35,673 bases of DNA from a bacterium (lineage in GTDB: Bacteria; Bacteroidota; Ignavibacteria; Kapaibacteriales; Kapaibacteriaceae), in the NCBI GenBank assembly GCA_024711065.1, contig JANJTN010000074.1:1-35673 (forward strand), given 5' to 3'. The notes under the pieces were generated by a model. That model was not told the DNA's origin, searched no databases, and saw only the letters and a list, made by a program, of their open reading frames with translations. Positions 27,657 through 35,673 of the stretch are shown here, in pieces. The stretch's first letter is position 1. Every line of letters begins with the position of its first letter. The translations under genes were made by a program, and so were the position numbers.

Positions 27657-28765
27657 TGCGGATCCTGGTGATCAACTGGCAGGACCGCACGCACCCGCAA
27701 GCGGGTGGGGCGGAAGTACACCTGCACGAGATCTTCGGACGCATTGCCCGCATGGGCCATGAGGTAAGCTTGCTGTGCTGCGGGCACCGCGACGCTGCCT
27801 CCACCGAGATCCTGGACGACCTACAGATCTTCCGCATCGGATCACGTCCGCTGTTCAACTATGCGGTCCCCTTCTGGTGGTACCGCCACGGCCGCCGCAT
27901 GAAGCCCGATCTGGTGGTGGACGATATCAACAAGATCCCGTTCTTCACGCCACTGTATGTGGACCGACCGATCCTGGCACTGGTACACCACTTCTTTGGC
28001 GATTCGATCTTCAATGAGGTAGGATGGGCCGCCGGGATGTACGTCAAGCTCTTCGAAGACCGCATTCCGGGCATCTATCGGCGCACGCCGGTCTGCACGG
28101 TCTCCGAAAGCACCAGAGCCGAATGTCTGGAAAGGGGCTTCCCCGCTACCAACCTCTCGATCATCCACAATGCGATCGACCATCGGCGCTTTCCGATGCG
28201 CGTTGGCAACAAGGCCGACCGACCCACCATTGTCTATTTCGGACGATTGAAGAAGTACAAGAGCGTGGATCACATCATCCAGGCTCTGGCGATCGTACGA
28301 GAGACCATCCCGGATGCGCATCTGGAGATCCTCGGCACGGGCGATGAACGCACGGAACTTGAACGTCTGGTGGACTTTCACGACCTGTCTGACGCGGTCA
28401 CCTTTCACGGCTTCGTTAGTGATGCCGACAAGGCGCGCATGCTGAGCGCGGCGCACGTTGTGGTGAACTCCTCCGTCAAGGAAGGTTGGGGCATCACCAA
28501 TATCGAAGCGAACGCCTCCGGCACACCCGTGGTCAGCGCCAATGTGCCCGGACTCCGGGATTCCGTTCGCGATGGCGTGTCTGGCCTGCTGTATCCGTAT
28601 GGCAACATCGAGGTGCTGGCTCGCACCCTGGTGCGCGTGTTGGTGGATCACCCGGAACGGGCGCGCCTCAGTGAGGGGGCGGTGCAATGGGCATCGACCT
28701 TCACGTGGGAGCGCAGTGCTCGTGAGATGTTTGACCTCTGTGAACGAACCATCGCTGCCAGATGA
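27656..28765 (+). CDS. Family 4 glycosyltransferase
   Basis: The 369 residues show a GT-B fold. The N-terminal GGAEVHLHEIFGRIARMGHEV loop binds the acceptor, and FGRLKKYKSVDHIIQA with the E-x7-E-like KEGWGITNIEANASG forms the nucleotide-sugar site. It would add a sugar from a nucleotide donor at the cytoplasmic membrane. It overlaps genes on both sides (TGATG and ATGA). A role in glycosylating the cluster's surface proteins or a T9SS-associated lipopolysaccharide is possible but unproven. Confidence 0.92.
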   Translation: MRILVINWQDRTHPQAGGAEVHLHEIFGRIARMGHEVSLLCCGHRDAASTEILDDLQIFRIGSRPLFNYAVPFWWYRHGRRMKPDLVVDDINKIPFFTPLYVDRPILALVHHFFGDSIFNEVGWAAGMYVKLFEDRIPGIYRRTPVCTVSESTRAECLERGFPATNLSIIHNAIDHRRFPMRVGNKADRPTIVYFGRLKKYKSVDHIIQALAIVRETIPDAHLEILGTGDERTELERLVDFHDLSDAVTFHGFVSDADKARMLSAAHVVVNSSVKEGWGITNIEANASGTPVVSANVPGLRDSVRDGVSGLLYPYGNIEVLARTLVRVLVDHPERARLSEGAVQWASTFTWERSAREMFDLCERTIAAR

Positions 28766-30771
28766 CAACAGTACGCTGGATCGCCCCCTTCCTGATGCTC
28801 CTGGTACTGGGAACCAGTGTGCATGCCCAGGCGATCCGCGACAGCAAGGGTCGGGAATTCTGGGTGGCCTTCCCACCCAATGATCACTCGCCGGTGAATC
28901 GCGAACCCGTGCTGGCCGTGTTCCTTTCGGCCGATGAGGCCGCCAGCGTGACCATTGAAGCTCGCCGACACACCGGCGAGGTGAACGTGCTGAATCGCAC
29001 GGTCCCCGCCCGATCCGTGGTCAAGGTCGAATTCGAGATGACCGACTATGAGCTGCGCGGCAGCCGCTATCCGAACGGGTCCACGGGCGACTGCGAACAG
29101 GCTCATCCGGCCAGTGTGAACATCCGCTCGGACAAGGACCTCACGGTGTACGCCGTCAGCCGCGATCTAAACACCTCCGATGCCTGGTTGGTGCTGCCCG
29201 TTGAGTCGCTGGGCTTCGATCACCGCGTGATGTCGTATGCCTCGGATGCGCGGGTGGACTCGATCGCCGGAGTGCCCTTGATGAGCGATGCCTATCCGTC
29301 GCAGTTCGTGGTGGTCGCTACCGCAGACAGCACAGTGATCGACATCGACCTGTCGATCGGTCGAACCTCTACCGGGCCGGGTCGGACCCGGTCGGCCCTC
29401 CTGGATCGTGGCGAGGTCTACCTGGTACAGGCCGCGATCACCTATACCGGTCAGAACGACGATCTGACCGGATCGCGCATTCGGAGCAACAAGCCGGTGG
29501 CCGTCCTATCCAGCCACTTTCGTGCGCAGGTACCGGTGATCCGGGACGATGCCAGCCGCGACATCCTCGTAGAGCAGGTCCCCAGCGTGGACACCTGGGG
29601 CAAGCGTTTTGCTGTACCGCCGATGCAGCCCCCTTCCGATATGGTGAAGGATGGCCAGAACGATGTGTCGGTGATGCGCATTCTAGCGCACGAAGACAGC
29701 ACGATGATATCCATCAATGGCTGGCCGCTCTGGCGGATCAATGCGGGCACCACCTGGGATCTGCCGCTGAGCACCGGGCGCACGATCGAAAGCTCGAAAC
29801 CGATCCTGGTGGCGATCCTTGACCGCAGCGCGAATCGCCGTGTGTCCCAGTTCAATCGCTCAGGTGACCCGTCGCTGATCTTGATCCCTCCGATCGAACA
29901 GTACCTACCCGGTTATCGGGTCGTGTCGATCGAACCCCGCACGACCGGCACGCCCTTCTACACTGTCCATTATCTGACGCTGATCGCACCGATGGCTGCC
30001 AGTGGCTCGCTGCAGGTAGACGGGGTACCTGCCGACCCGCTCACGGAGATCGTGGATACCACGGACTTCGGCTATGGCTATGTACACGTGCCGGTGAACG
30101 CCGGAACGCACGAGATCACCGGCGACTCCCTGTTTGGTGTGATCGCCTACGGTTACGGCCCGGCCGAGTCCTATGGCTACACCGGTGGCATGGCCTTCGA
30201 GCGCTTGTACCGTCCATGGGTACGCCTCCGTGTGCTGGACACACTGGCCGCCCCCGGAGACAGCGTTGCCTTCACGGTGGTGGTGGATTCCATCGGCGAG
30301 CGGCTGAGTTTTGATGCCCTGGCGCCAAAACGTCTTACGGCTTCGCTCACCTACGATCGCACGGTCTTTGTGCCACGTGATGCCCAGCCCCCTTCCACTG
30401 ACCTCCGCGGAACGATCACGTTCGATGCTTCCTTCGACACCCTTGACATCGGCGATACCGTAGCGGTGATCCCGGGGCGTGCCGTGTGGGGCATGGTCGA
30501 AACCGATTCGATCCACGTGCTCCCGCCGAGTTGGTACAATGATCTGGGGCAGGGGTTGGACATCGATCACGACGAGATCCCCGGCGAGCTGTGGGTGAGT
30601 GAGTTGTGCCGAGCCGGTGGCCGCGTGCGCCTCTTCGATCCATTGGTTGCGGTTCCTATCGTTCGTATCTACGACGTGATGGGACGCGAGCTGGTAGCAC
30701 TGCAACCTGGTCTGAACATTGTGGTGCGGCGGCAAGGGGCTCAGGTAGACGTTCAGAAGGTGTGGCGGTAG
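28762..30771 (+). CDS. IgGFc-binding-like secreted protein with T9SS-type C-terminus
   Basis: The signal peptide (FLMLLVLGTSVHAQ) is followed by SKGREFWVAFPPNDHS, SVTIEARRHTG and DKDLTVYAVSRDL. This pattern, with repeats of the RSNKPVAVLSSHFRA type over about residues 25-480, fits the IgGFc_binding domain family (PF17517), named after FCGBP but common in secreted bacterial proteins. True antibody binding should not be assumed. The C-terminus PIVRIYDVMGRELVAL resembles a short T9SS type A sorting domain. It is the last gene of the overlapping run and starts inside the GT4 stop (ATGA). It should be a surface or secreted adhesin-like protein. Confidence 0.82.
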   Translation: MTTVRWIAPFLMLLVLGTSVHAQAIRDSKGREFWVAFPPNDHSPVNREPVLAVFLSADEAASVTIEARRHTGEVNVLNRTVPARSVVKVEFEMTDYELRGSRYPNGSTGDCEQAHPASVNIRSDKDLTVYAVSRDLNTSDAWLVLPVESLGFDHRVMSYASDARVDSIAGVPLMSDAYPSQFVVVATADSTVIDIDLSIGRTSTGPGRTRSALLDRGEVYLVQAAITYTGQNDDLTGSRIRSNKPVAVLSSHFRAQVPVIRDDASRDILVEQVPSVDTWGKRFAVPPMQPPSDMVKDGQNDVSVMRILAHEDSTMISINGWPLWRINAGTTWDLPLSTGRTIESSKPILVAILDRSANRRVSQFNRSGDPSLILIPPIEQYLPGYRVVSIEPRTTGTPFYTVHYLTLIAPMAASGSLQVDGVPADPLTEIVDTTDFGYGYVHVPVNAGTHEITGDSLFGVIAYGYGPAESYGYTGGMAFERLYRPWVRLRVLDTLAAPGDSVAFTVVVDSIGERLSFDALAPKRLTASLTYDRTVFVPRDAQPPSTDLRGTITFDASFDTLDIGDTVAVIPGRAVWGMVETDSIHVLPPSWYNDLGQGLDIDHDEIPGELWVSELCRAGGRVRLFDPLVAVPIVRIYDVMGRELVALQPGLNIVVRRQGAQVDVQKVWR

Positions 30772-30788
30772 CACGCGCCCTACGATCC

Positions 30789-30829
30789 CTCTCGAGTGAA
30801 AGCCTGGGGTGGCTTGCCTATCTCGAGAG
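30789..30829. terminator. Nested inverted repeat after the surface cluster
   Basis: CTCTCGAG and CTCGAGAG form outer 8-bp arms. AAGCC and GGCTT form an inner stem around TGGGGT. It lies 18 bp after the stop of the last cluster gene and just before the antitoxin operator. It has no T-tract, so a terminator role is tentative. Confidence 0.5.
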
Positions 30830-30832
30830 CAT

Positions 30833-30858
30833 GATATACATTGAGTGCTGTGTATATC
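30833..30858. promoter_or_regulatory. Operator-like inverted repeat of the toxin-antitoxin operon
   Basis: GATATACA and its exact complement TGTATATC are separated by 10 bp, 15 bp before the antitoxin ATG. AT-rich inverted repeats in this place are typical binding sites for AbrB/MazE-type antitoxins, which repress their own operon. Confidence 0.6.
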
Positions 30859-30873
30859 TATGCGGACTGAACG

Positions 30874-31107
30874 ATGCGCGTATCCAAATGGGGCAACAGT
30901 CTTGCTGTAAGACTGCCACAAGAGCTGGTCAAGGCTCTTGACTTGGTTGAAGGCGACGAGATCCAGATGATCGCCGGGGATCTCGAGACCTTCCTTGTGC
31001 ACAAGCTGGATGACCCTCAGGCTCTACTCGAGCGCATACGACGCTTTCGCGGACGCATGCCCGAAGGATTCCGATACGATCGAGAAGCAGACCATGAGCG
31101 TTCGTGA
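30874..31107 (+). CDS. AbrB/MazE/SpoVT-family antitoxin
   Basis: The 77 residues begin MRVSKWGNSLAVRLPQELV, the swapped-hairpin AbrB DNA-binding fold, followed by LVEGDEIQMIAGD. The acidic and Arg-rich C-terminal third (ALLERIRRFRGRMPEGF) probably wraps the toxin. It should bind the toxin and, with it, repress the operon through the inverted repeat upstream. Its last 14 bases overlap the PIN toxin, which ties their translation together. It stands alone between the surface cluster and the cytochrome maturation operon. Confidence 0.93.
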   Translation: MRVSKWGNSLAVRLPQELVKALDLVEGDEIQMIAGDLETFLVHKLDDPQALLERIRRFRGRMPEGFRYDREADHERS

Positions 31108-31495
31108 GTTCGTCGACACGAATGTCCTTCTGTACTTGATGAGTGACGATGCCAGAAAGTCACGCGTCGCAGAGCGCATCTTGAAACGTCGCCCCACGAT
31201 CAGTGTACAGGTCTTGAACGAATGCGTCAGCGTCGCCACTCGAAAATTCAACCTGACGATATCCGAGGCCGCCGAGTTCTCGGAGGTGATCCGGCAGTTC
31301 TGCATGGTAGTACCGATCACTGTTGACACCCACGATCTCGGGATGTCGCTCATGCAGCGCTACGGTATCTCAACGTACGACGCAATGATCGTTGCTTCTG
31401 CTCTGCTCGCCGACTGTTCGACGCTTCTCACAGAAGATCTTCAACACGGAATGAGCATTGGGTCCACGCTACGGGTGAAAGACCCCTTTCGGTAG
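31094..31495 (+). CDS. PIN-domain ribonuclease toxin
   Basis: I start it at 31094 (MSVREFVDTNVLLY, 133 residues), inside the antitoxin gene; the track start at 30995 would read through antitoxin sequence. PIN domains cut RNA with a metal-binding acidic cluster, seen here as Asp8 (VDTNV), Glu43 (VLNE), Asp96 (TYDAMIVASAL) and Asp115 (TEDLQHG). TEDLQHG is a strong match to VapC-type toxins that partner with AbrB-like antitoxins. The stop lies one base from the convergent ccmF stop. The target RNA is unknown. Confidence 0.93.
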   Translation: MSVREFVDTNVLLYLMSDDARKSRVAERILKRRPTISVQVLNECVSVATRKFNLTISEAAEFSEVIRQFCMVVPITVDTHDLGMSLMQRYGISTYDAMIVASALLADCSTLLTEDLQHGMSIGSTLRVKDPFR

Positions 31496-31496
31496 G

Positions 31497-33785
31497 TTAT
31501 CTCCCCAACCGCACATAGCGGACAATGCTGAACGTAAAGCCCAGCACCATCGTGATCACGCCGATCCAGACGAGTGAGATCAAGGGTTTGACACTGAATT
31601 CCACCGTGAAGATCTCACGCGGCGTGCCGATCTCCTGACCCTGACGTCGGAACGCCAGCTCGCCGGTAGACTTTGTCGGATCCTCGTTGTTGCGCGTGAT
31701 GTTCGTGAGTCCGACTTCCACCGGGCCGCCGTTGATCGGCGTCCACACCGGCTCAAACCCCGGTCCGCCGGCACCGGTCGAGATCAAGGTCAGCGCCTTG
31801 ACCTCACTCGTGCCTCCGCTGGGATCCGCAACGGACAACATCGCAGCCATGCGCATGCGTCCATCCTCTGCCGGACCTTCCTCCATGGGCATGGTAAAGC
31901 GCTCCAGCGTGATCGTCTGTTGTGAATCGAGGGGATTGACCGTTGATGCGCCGCGTTGCACGGTGCGGGCATTCCACACATTCTCCAGCTCGGTAGCCTT
32001 GGGCGACAGATAGAGATCGTTCATCATGCCCCAACGAATGCCGGGCTCGAGGAAGGCACTTTGCCGACGATTGTAGTCGCTCCAGTACAGAATAGCCGAG
32101 ATCGTGCGGTCCTCTCCCCGTCCGCTCACGTGTACATCGTACCGCAGTTTTTCGCGATCGGCGAAGTGACGTTCGATCTGTTCCTTACCCGTGTAGGTCA
32201 GGGTATATCCTCCCACTTCGGTCGGCACACCCTGCACCAGCACGGCATGGTACCGTTCGGCGTACTGTGACGTTGTGATCACGCCAAACACCAGTAGCGC
32301 GATCCCGGTATGGGACACGTAGGCACCGGCCATGACGAACGAGCGGCGCACCAGCATCCAGCCGGTCTGCGCATTCACGATCAGTGAGAACCATGCCGTA
32401 GCGGCCAGGATCACCGACGGTACGCTGGCAAGCCCGGAGAGGATCGTGCCTACGGTAAGTGCTGTGGTCACGGCCGAAGCCACTCCCAGGTTCCGAACGA
32501 ACACCGAGCGTGTCGTGTGCCGCCACTGAACGAGCAGCGAAAGCGCATTCACGATAAAGATCAGCGGCATCAGCACCAGATGCACCTGGTCGTAGAAGGC
32601 GATCGACACGGCCACTTTCGGCTGGCCGACGATCTCCATCAACACCGGCCAGGACGTTCCTACCGTAACGAACACCGCCGACGCCATCACGAGGGCCGCG
32701 CCGATCGAGAGCATGAACTCCCTGGTGGTGGGAGAGAAGTCCTCCCGGTTCACATTCATGTCCGTACGCCGAGACAGGATCAGCCACGACCCCAAGGCCG
32801 TGAACGAGATCATGAAGGCCAACAGGATCCAGAAGGCGAACTTCCCGGGGTCGACAAATGAGTGCACGGACGTATCGCCGAGGATCCCGGATCGTGTGAG
32901 GAACGTGGAGTACAACACCATCACGAAGGCCGCTACCGCCAAGGCCATGTTGGTCTTCACCAGGCCGTGCGTCCGCTTCTGAACCAGCATGGTATGTACC
33001 AGGGCTACACTCACCAGCCATGGGATCAGCGACGAGTTCTCTACCGGATCCCAGCCCCAGAAGCCTCCCCATCCCAGGGTCTCATAGGCCCAGAAGCCCC
33101 CTAACATGATCCCGAATCCAAGTACTGCCGTTCCGAAGAGGGTCCACGGTAGAGCCACGTTGATCCAGGCATGGTACTCGCGCTTCAACAGGCCGGCCAT
33201 GGCAAAGGCAAAGCTCACGGACATCGCAGCAAACCCCGTGAACAGGATCGGTGGATGGATCGTGATCCAGGCATTATGCAACAGCGGATTCAGCCCCTTT
33301 CCGTTCAAGGGGACATCGGCCTCGGTGATCCCTTGGGCGGCGAACGATTCCCAGTAATAGGAGAACGGGTTCTTGGCCACGAGTAGCAAGGTGAGGAAGC
33401 ACAGGATCAGAGCATACATGCTCATCGCGGCGGTCTCATACTGATGGCGCCGCGCATAGGGCGTCAGGATCACGCCGATCAGGGCCACCAGCGTGGTCCA
33501 CAGCAGGATGCTCCCTTCCTGCCCCGAGTAGAACGCTGCCACCAGCAGGTGCAGCGGAAGTTCACGCGAGGAGTAATTCCACACATAGGTGTACTCGAAG
33601 CGGTGCTGCACCACGTCGATCACCAGCATAGCCGCCGCCATCACCAGGCCGATCGCCATCAAGCTGAACAATGCACGGCCGATCCGTGCCAAGCGAACGT
33701 CCGCTCGAAACCACGCCGTGAGGTAACTCACGGTGGAACCCACGGCAAGTCCGAACAGAAGGTGAATCAGGATCTGGCCGATCAT
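31497..33785 (-). CDS. ccmF: Cytochrome c heme lyase CcmF
   Basis: CcmF attaches heme to apocytochrome c in the periplasm after receiving it from CcmE. The 762 residues have many membrane helices and the tryptophan-rich WWD heme-handling motif WGGFWGWDPVENSSL at about 250. A long C-terminal periplasmic domain, about 540-735, precedes a last helix (LVWIGVITMVLGFTFSIV). The length and order fit the CcmF/NrfE family. Its ATG overlaps the stop of the gene upstream (ATGA). No CcmH-type reductase gene follows; a toxin-antitoxin pair lies there instead. Confidence 0.94.
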   Translation of the reverse strand: MIGQILIHLLFGLAVGSTVSYLTAWFRADVRLARIGRALFSLMAIGLVMAAAMLVIDVVQHRFEYTYVWNYSSRELPLHLLVAAFYSGQEGSILLWTTLVALIGVILTPYARRHQYETAAMSMYALILCFLTLLLVAKNPFSYYWESFAAQGITEADVPLNGKGLNPLLHNAWITIHPPILFTGFAAMSVSFAFAMAGLLKREYHAWINVALPWTLFGTAVLGFGIMLGGFWAYETLGWGGFWGWDPVENSSLIPWLVSVALVHTMLVQKRTHGLVKTNMALAVAAFVMVLYSTFLTRSGILGDTSVHSFVDPGKFAFWILLAFMISFTALGSWLILSRRTDMNVNREDFSPTTREFMLSIGAALVMASAVFVTVGTSWPVLMEIVGQPKVAVSIAFYDQVHLVLMPLIFIVNALSLLVQWRHTTRSVFVRNLGVASAVTTALTVGTILSGLASVPSVILAATAWFSLIVNAQTGWMLVRRSFVMAGAYVSHTGIALLVFGVITTSQYAERYHAVLVQGVPTEVGGYTLTYTGKEQIERHFADREKLRYDVHVSGRGEDRTISAILYWSDYNRRQSAFLEPGIRWGMMNDLYLSPKATELENVWNARTVQRGASTVNPLDSQQTITLERFTMPMEEGPAEDGRMRMAAMLSVADPSGGTSEVKALTLISTGAGGPGFEPVWTPINGGPVEVGLTNITRNNEDPTKSTGELAFRRQGQEIGTPREIFTVEFSVKPLISLVWIGVITMVLGFTFSIVRYVRLGR

Positions 33786-34135
33786 TCGTTGTATACCTGG
33801 GTTGCGTGGAAGTAAGCGTCCGCACCACCGCCGTGAACGTGTCCCACAAAGCGATAGGTGCGTCCGGTGGCAAATGGCTCCGTGTGCTCCGTGCCCGTGT
33901 ACTCGATCCGGAACCGTTGGCCCTTGCGGTCCTCGCCGAAGAGCTCCTGACCTTCGATCCGCGTGATGGTGGTAGAGATCAGCACCTTGGCCGACTGTTC
34001 CTGCTCCGCCTGACCAGCGGCGATCGTGAGGGCTTCGTCGAACGTCACGGATTCCTTCTCACCATACTGGCCGGCAAAGTAGAAAGCCACGGGAAGCCCG
34101 ATCACGACCAACAGGATCACGATTCGTTTGAGCAT
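33782..34135 (-). CDS. Small membrane-anchored protein in the ccm operon, possibly OB-fold
   Basis: I start it at 34135 (MLKRIVILLVVIGLPVAFYF, 117 residues). One membrane anchor is followed by a soluble periplasmic part of short beta-strands: AKVLISTTITRIEGQELFGEDRKGQRFRIEYTG, then YRFVGHVHGG and AYFHATQVYNE. This strand pattern and the strong context suggest an OB-fold of the CcmE type. It lacks the CcmE heme-ligand motif, but His residues near the C-terminus (GHVHGG and YFHAT) could bind heme or metal. It sits between ccmE and ccmF. I do not recognise a named family. Confidence 0.7.
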   Translation of the reverse strand: MLKRIVILLVVIGLPVAFYFAGQYGEKESVTFDEALTIAAGQAEQEQSAKVLISTTITRIEGQELFGEDRKGQRFRIEYTGTEHTEPFATGRTYRFVGHVHGGGADAYFHATQVYNE

Positions 34136-34137
34136 CG

Positions 34138-34527
34138 CTAGCTTTCCTGCATGGCGTCCGAAGGTTGGCCTTCGTACTTGGATGGACACTTCGTCAGCAC
34201 GTTCGTGGCTTCCAGGGTACCATTCTCGATCCGCCCCTTGACCACCACACTCACGGCGATCTCAAAGTTGTTGGGCTTCGGGCCTTGCAGTCGCACTGGT
34301 ACCCTACGTCCCTGCTCGTCCTGCATGGTGAAGGTGAACACATCGGCACTGGCATCATAGTTCATGCCTTCGCTCTTGACCCAGGTGCCAACCACCTGGA
34401 CGGTCTTGCCAAGCTTCTCGGCGCGATCCAGGTCGGCATATTCTACTGCGCTACTGTCCAGCGCGAACCAGCCGATCACGGCCAGCACGGCGGCTACAGA
34501 CGCTCCGATCAGGTAACGGGGTTTCAT
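34138..34527 (-). CDS. ccmE: Cytochrome c maturation protein CcmE, Cys type
   Basis: CcmE is a membrane-anchored periplasmic heme chaperone that carries heme from CcmC to CcmF. The 129 residues have an N-terminal anchor (YLIGASVAAVLAVIGWFAL), an OB-fold (KTVQVVGTWVKSEG, VPVRLQGPKPNNFE, VVVKGRIENGTLEATNVLTK) and the heme loop CPSKY. The covalent heme ligand is therefore Cys114 in a CxxxY motif, not the His of E. coli HxxxY. This variant is known from archaea and some anaerobic bacteria (system I*). It follows ccmC and ccmD and precedes a second small anchored protein and ccmF. Confidence 0.9.
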   Translation of the reverse strand: MKPRYLIGASVAAVLAVIGWFALDSSAVEYADLDRAEKLGKTVQVVGTWVKSEGMNYDASADVFTFTMQDEQGRRVPVRLQGPKPNNFEIAVSVVVKGRIENGTLEATNVLTKCPSKYEGQPSDAMQES

Positions 34528-34534
34528 AGGGGGC

Positions 34535-34669
34535 TTATCGCTTGTTGGTGGATTCGATGGCTCGGATCCGATCGTCGATCCGCCAGAGGTACCCTGCGAT
34601 CCCCAGCCAGATCACGAGCGCACAGGCTAGAACAACGTAGATGGCATTCTCGTTCAGAAAGGACATCAT
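34535..34669 (-). CDS. ccmD: CcmD-like small membrane protein
   Basis: This gene is missing from the ORF track because it codes for only 44 residues. It begins MMSFLNENAIYVVLACALVI, has one membrane helix (YVVLACALVIWLGIAGYLW) and ends with a charged helix RIDDRIRAIESTNKR. This is the usual form of CcmD, which helps release heme-loaded CcmE from the CcmABC complex. Its ATG overlaps the ccmC stop (ATGA), and ccmE starts 7 bp after its stop. Confidence 0.88.
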   Translation of the reverse strand: MMSFLNENAIYVVLACALVIWLGIAGYLWRIDDRIRAIESTNKR

Positions 34670-35673
34670 GGTGCTTCCTTCGATGCAAAGCGGTGGATCA
34701 GGTTCGTAGCTCGGACCTTCAGGCTCATCAGCCAGAAGAAGATCATCGTAAAGGCGAACAGCGACAGGCCGAACACCATCTGCTTGGTCGTGTTGATCGC
34801 ATCGGATCTGGGACTCAGAAGGGGTCCGGCGTTCACGTCATCGGAACTCCCGGGATGCAACCCCGGGATCAATCGCGGCAGCACAAAGACCAGGAACGGC
34901 ACGGTCACAAAGGCCACGATGCTGTAGGCAGCGCTCAATCGTGCACGACGCTCCGGATCATCGATCGAACTGCGCAACAGGAAGTACGCGGCATAGACCA
35001 TCAACAGCAGGAAGATCGAGGTTTCTCGAGGGTCCCAGTTCCAGAACGAGCCCCAGTTGAACTTGGCCCAGATCGCGCCGGTCACCGTGGCCAGCACGGC
35101 ATACAGCGTGGCAACGCTTGCGGCTGCCATCGACATCGTGTCGTGCTCCAGGCGCCGCGTCCGCAAGTACATCACGGCATAGATCATGCCAAGTAGATAC
35201 GCTACGGTGGCCACCCAGCTCATGGGCACGTGAAAGAAGATGATGCGCGCTCGTTCCTCAAGTCCCTGGATATACGGCAGAGTGATCGCCGGATCAAGGG
35301 TTCCGATCGCTACACCGGTAAAGTGCCGATCGTCACTCCCCCGTTGCAAGTTCACGATGAACGGGGCTGAGGTGGGCAGCGCGTGCGCAGACCATTCAGG
35401 GGGCAGAGTTACGTTCACGACCACGCGTGTATCCCGTGCGTCGGTCATGAGCACGGTGTTTGGAGCATCACCCGGTTGCCGCTGCGTGGTCATCAACGCC
35501 GGCACGGTCTTCGCACTGTCCATCCGGCCGGCTGTGACCACATCCGTGATGGTACCGGCGATCGGCGGAAGCAGACCCAGCAGGATGGTCGCAACAACGG
35601 CAGAAATGGCCAGGATCCTCCACCACACCGGACGAGAGCGGGACAGCTGTGGAACGTAGCCGAAGAGGACGCC
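34666..35673 (-). CDS. ccmC: Heme exporter/handling protein CcmC (5' end may lie off window)
   Basis: CcmC presents heme to CcmE at the outer face of the cytoplasmic membrane. The WWD motif WGSFWNWDPRETSIF, IIFFHVPMSWVATVAYLLGM before it, and several further helices identify the family. The only in-window start codon is a GTG at 35628 (WWRILAISAVVATI) with no Shine-Dalgarno sequence. The frame stays open to the edge (FGYVPQLSRSRPVWWR), so the true start may be outside. A hydrophilic insert of about 90 residues (TVPALMTTQRQPGDAP to DPAITLPYIQ) lies between the first two helices, much longer than usual, and would be periplasmic. ccmA and ccmB, if present, would be upstream and outside the window. 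Confidence 0.88.
   Translation of the reverse strand, partial: GVLFGYVPQLSRSRPVWWRILAISAVVATILLGLLPPIAGTITDVVTAGRMDSAKTVPALMTTQRQPGDAPNTVLMTDARDTRVVVNVTLPPEWSAHALPTSAPFIVNLQRGSDDRHFTGVAIGTLDPAITLPYIQGLEERARIIFFHVPMSWVATVAYLLGMIYAVMYLRTRRLEHDTMSMAAASVATLYAVLATVTGAIWAKFNWGSFWNWDPRETSIFLLLMVYAAYFLLRSSIDDPERRARLSAAYSIVAFVTVPFLVFVLPRLIPGLHPGSSDDVNAGPLLSPRSDAINTTKQMVFGLSLFAFTMIFFWLMSLKVRATNLIHRFASKEAP

Noticed and set aside
28762-30771. Antibody-binding virulence factor based on IgGFc-like domain
   Set aside because: The domain name comes from FCGBP. It is common in environmental bacteria, and nothing here indicates binding to antibodies.

Overview
This window looks like a high-GC member of the Bacteroidota/Chlorobiota (FCB) group. 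Candidatus Kapabacteria or an Ignavibacteria-like lineage is my best guess, by inference only. The support is as follows. Several secreted proteins end in type IX secretion (T9SS) type A-like C-termini. OmpA proteins with PD40/WD40 or duplicated OmpA domains are common. DUF4159 and DUF4175 genes sit side by side. Some starts have an upstream TAnnTTTG-like box, the -7 element typical of Bacteroidota promoters. I see no rRNA, tRNA, CRISPR array or transposase gene.

Layout from left to right. (1) 1-2720: the start of a DUF3147-like membrane protein (minus), peptide deformylase (def), a minus-strand four-helix-bundle (23S-IVS type) gene bracketed by inverted 7-bp repeat arrays, and an aldehyde dehydrogenase. 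(2) 2822-5769: an outer-membrane barrel protein and a PorE-like PD40/CRD/OmpA lipid-or-peptidoglycan anchor candidate, a 13-bp hairpin, then a small membrane protein. (3) 5780-8684 (minus): tyrosine phenol-lyase followed by tryptophanase, a tandem of paralogous PLP beta-eliminating lyases. (4) 8857-10137: a short L-aspartate oxidase lacking the usual C-terminal domain and bracketed by copies of a palindromic repeat. (5) 10163-17170 (minus): rsmG, DUF4159, DUF4175, a small DMT-like membrane protein and a secreted kelch-like protein. (6) 17261-21244 (plus): overlapping GT2, nth, HAD and a double-OmpA protein. (7) 21301-30771 (plus): an overlapping unit made of a 1447-residue vWA/WD40/Ig-like/T9SS protein, a second double-OmpA protein, a GT4 glycosyltransferase and an IgGFc-binding-like T9SS protein. 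(8) 30874-31495: an AbrB/PIN toxin-antitoxin pair with a visible operator-like inverted repeat. (9) 31497-35673 (minus): cytochrome c maturation genes ccmC, ccmD (too short for the ORF track), a Cys-type ccmE, an extra small membrane-anchored protein and ccmF.

The most unusual signal is in the gaps between genes. At least six junctions carry short direct repeats with 6-8 bp units, usually a different unit at each junction. These arrays run into stop codons and/or abut start codons, replacing a normal Shine-Dalgarno sequence. A separate 27-bp palindrome occurs three times. The octamer AAGGGGCT is also strongly over-represented across frames and strands. The second candidate system is the surface cluster in which two double-OmpA paralogs flank a giant vWA plus seven-bladed WD40 secreted protein.
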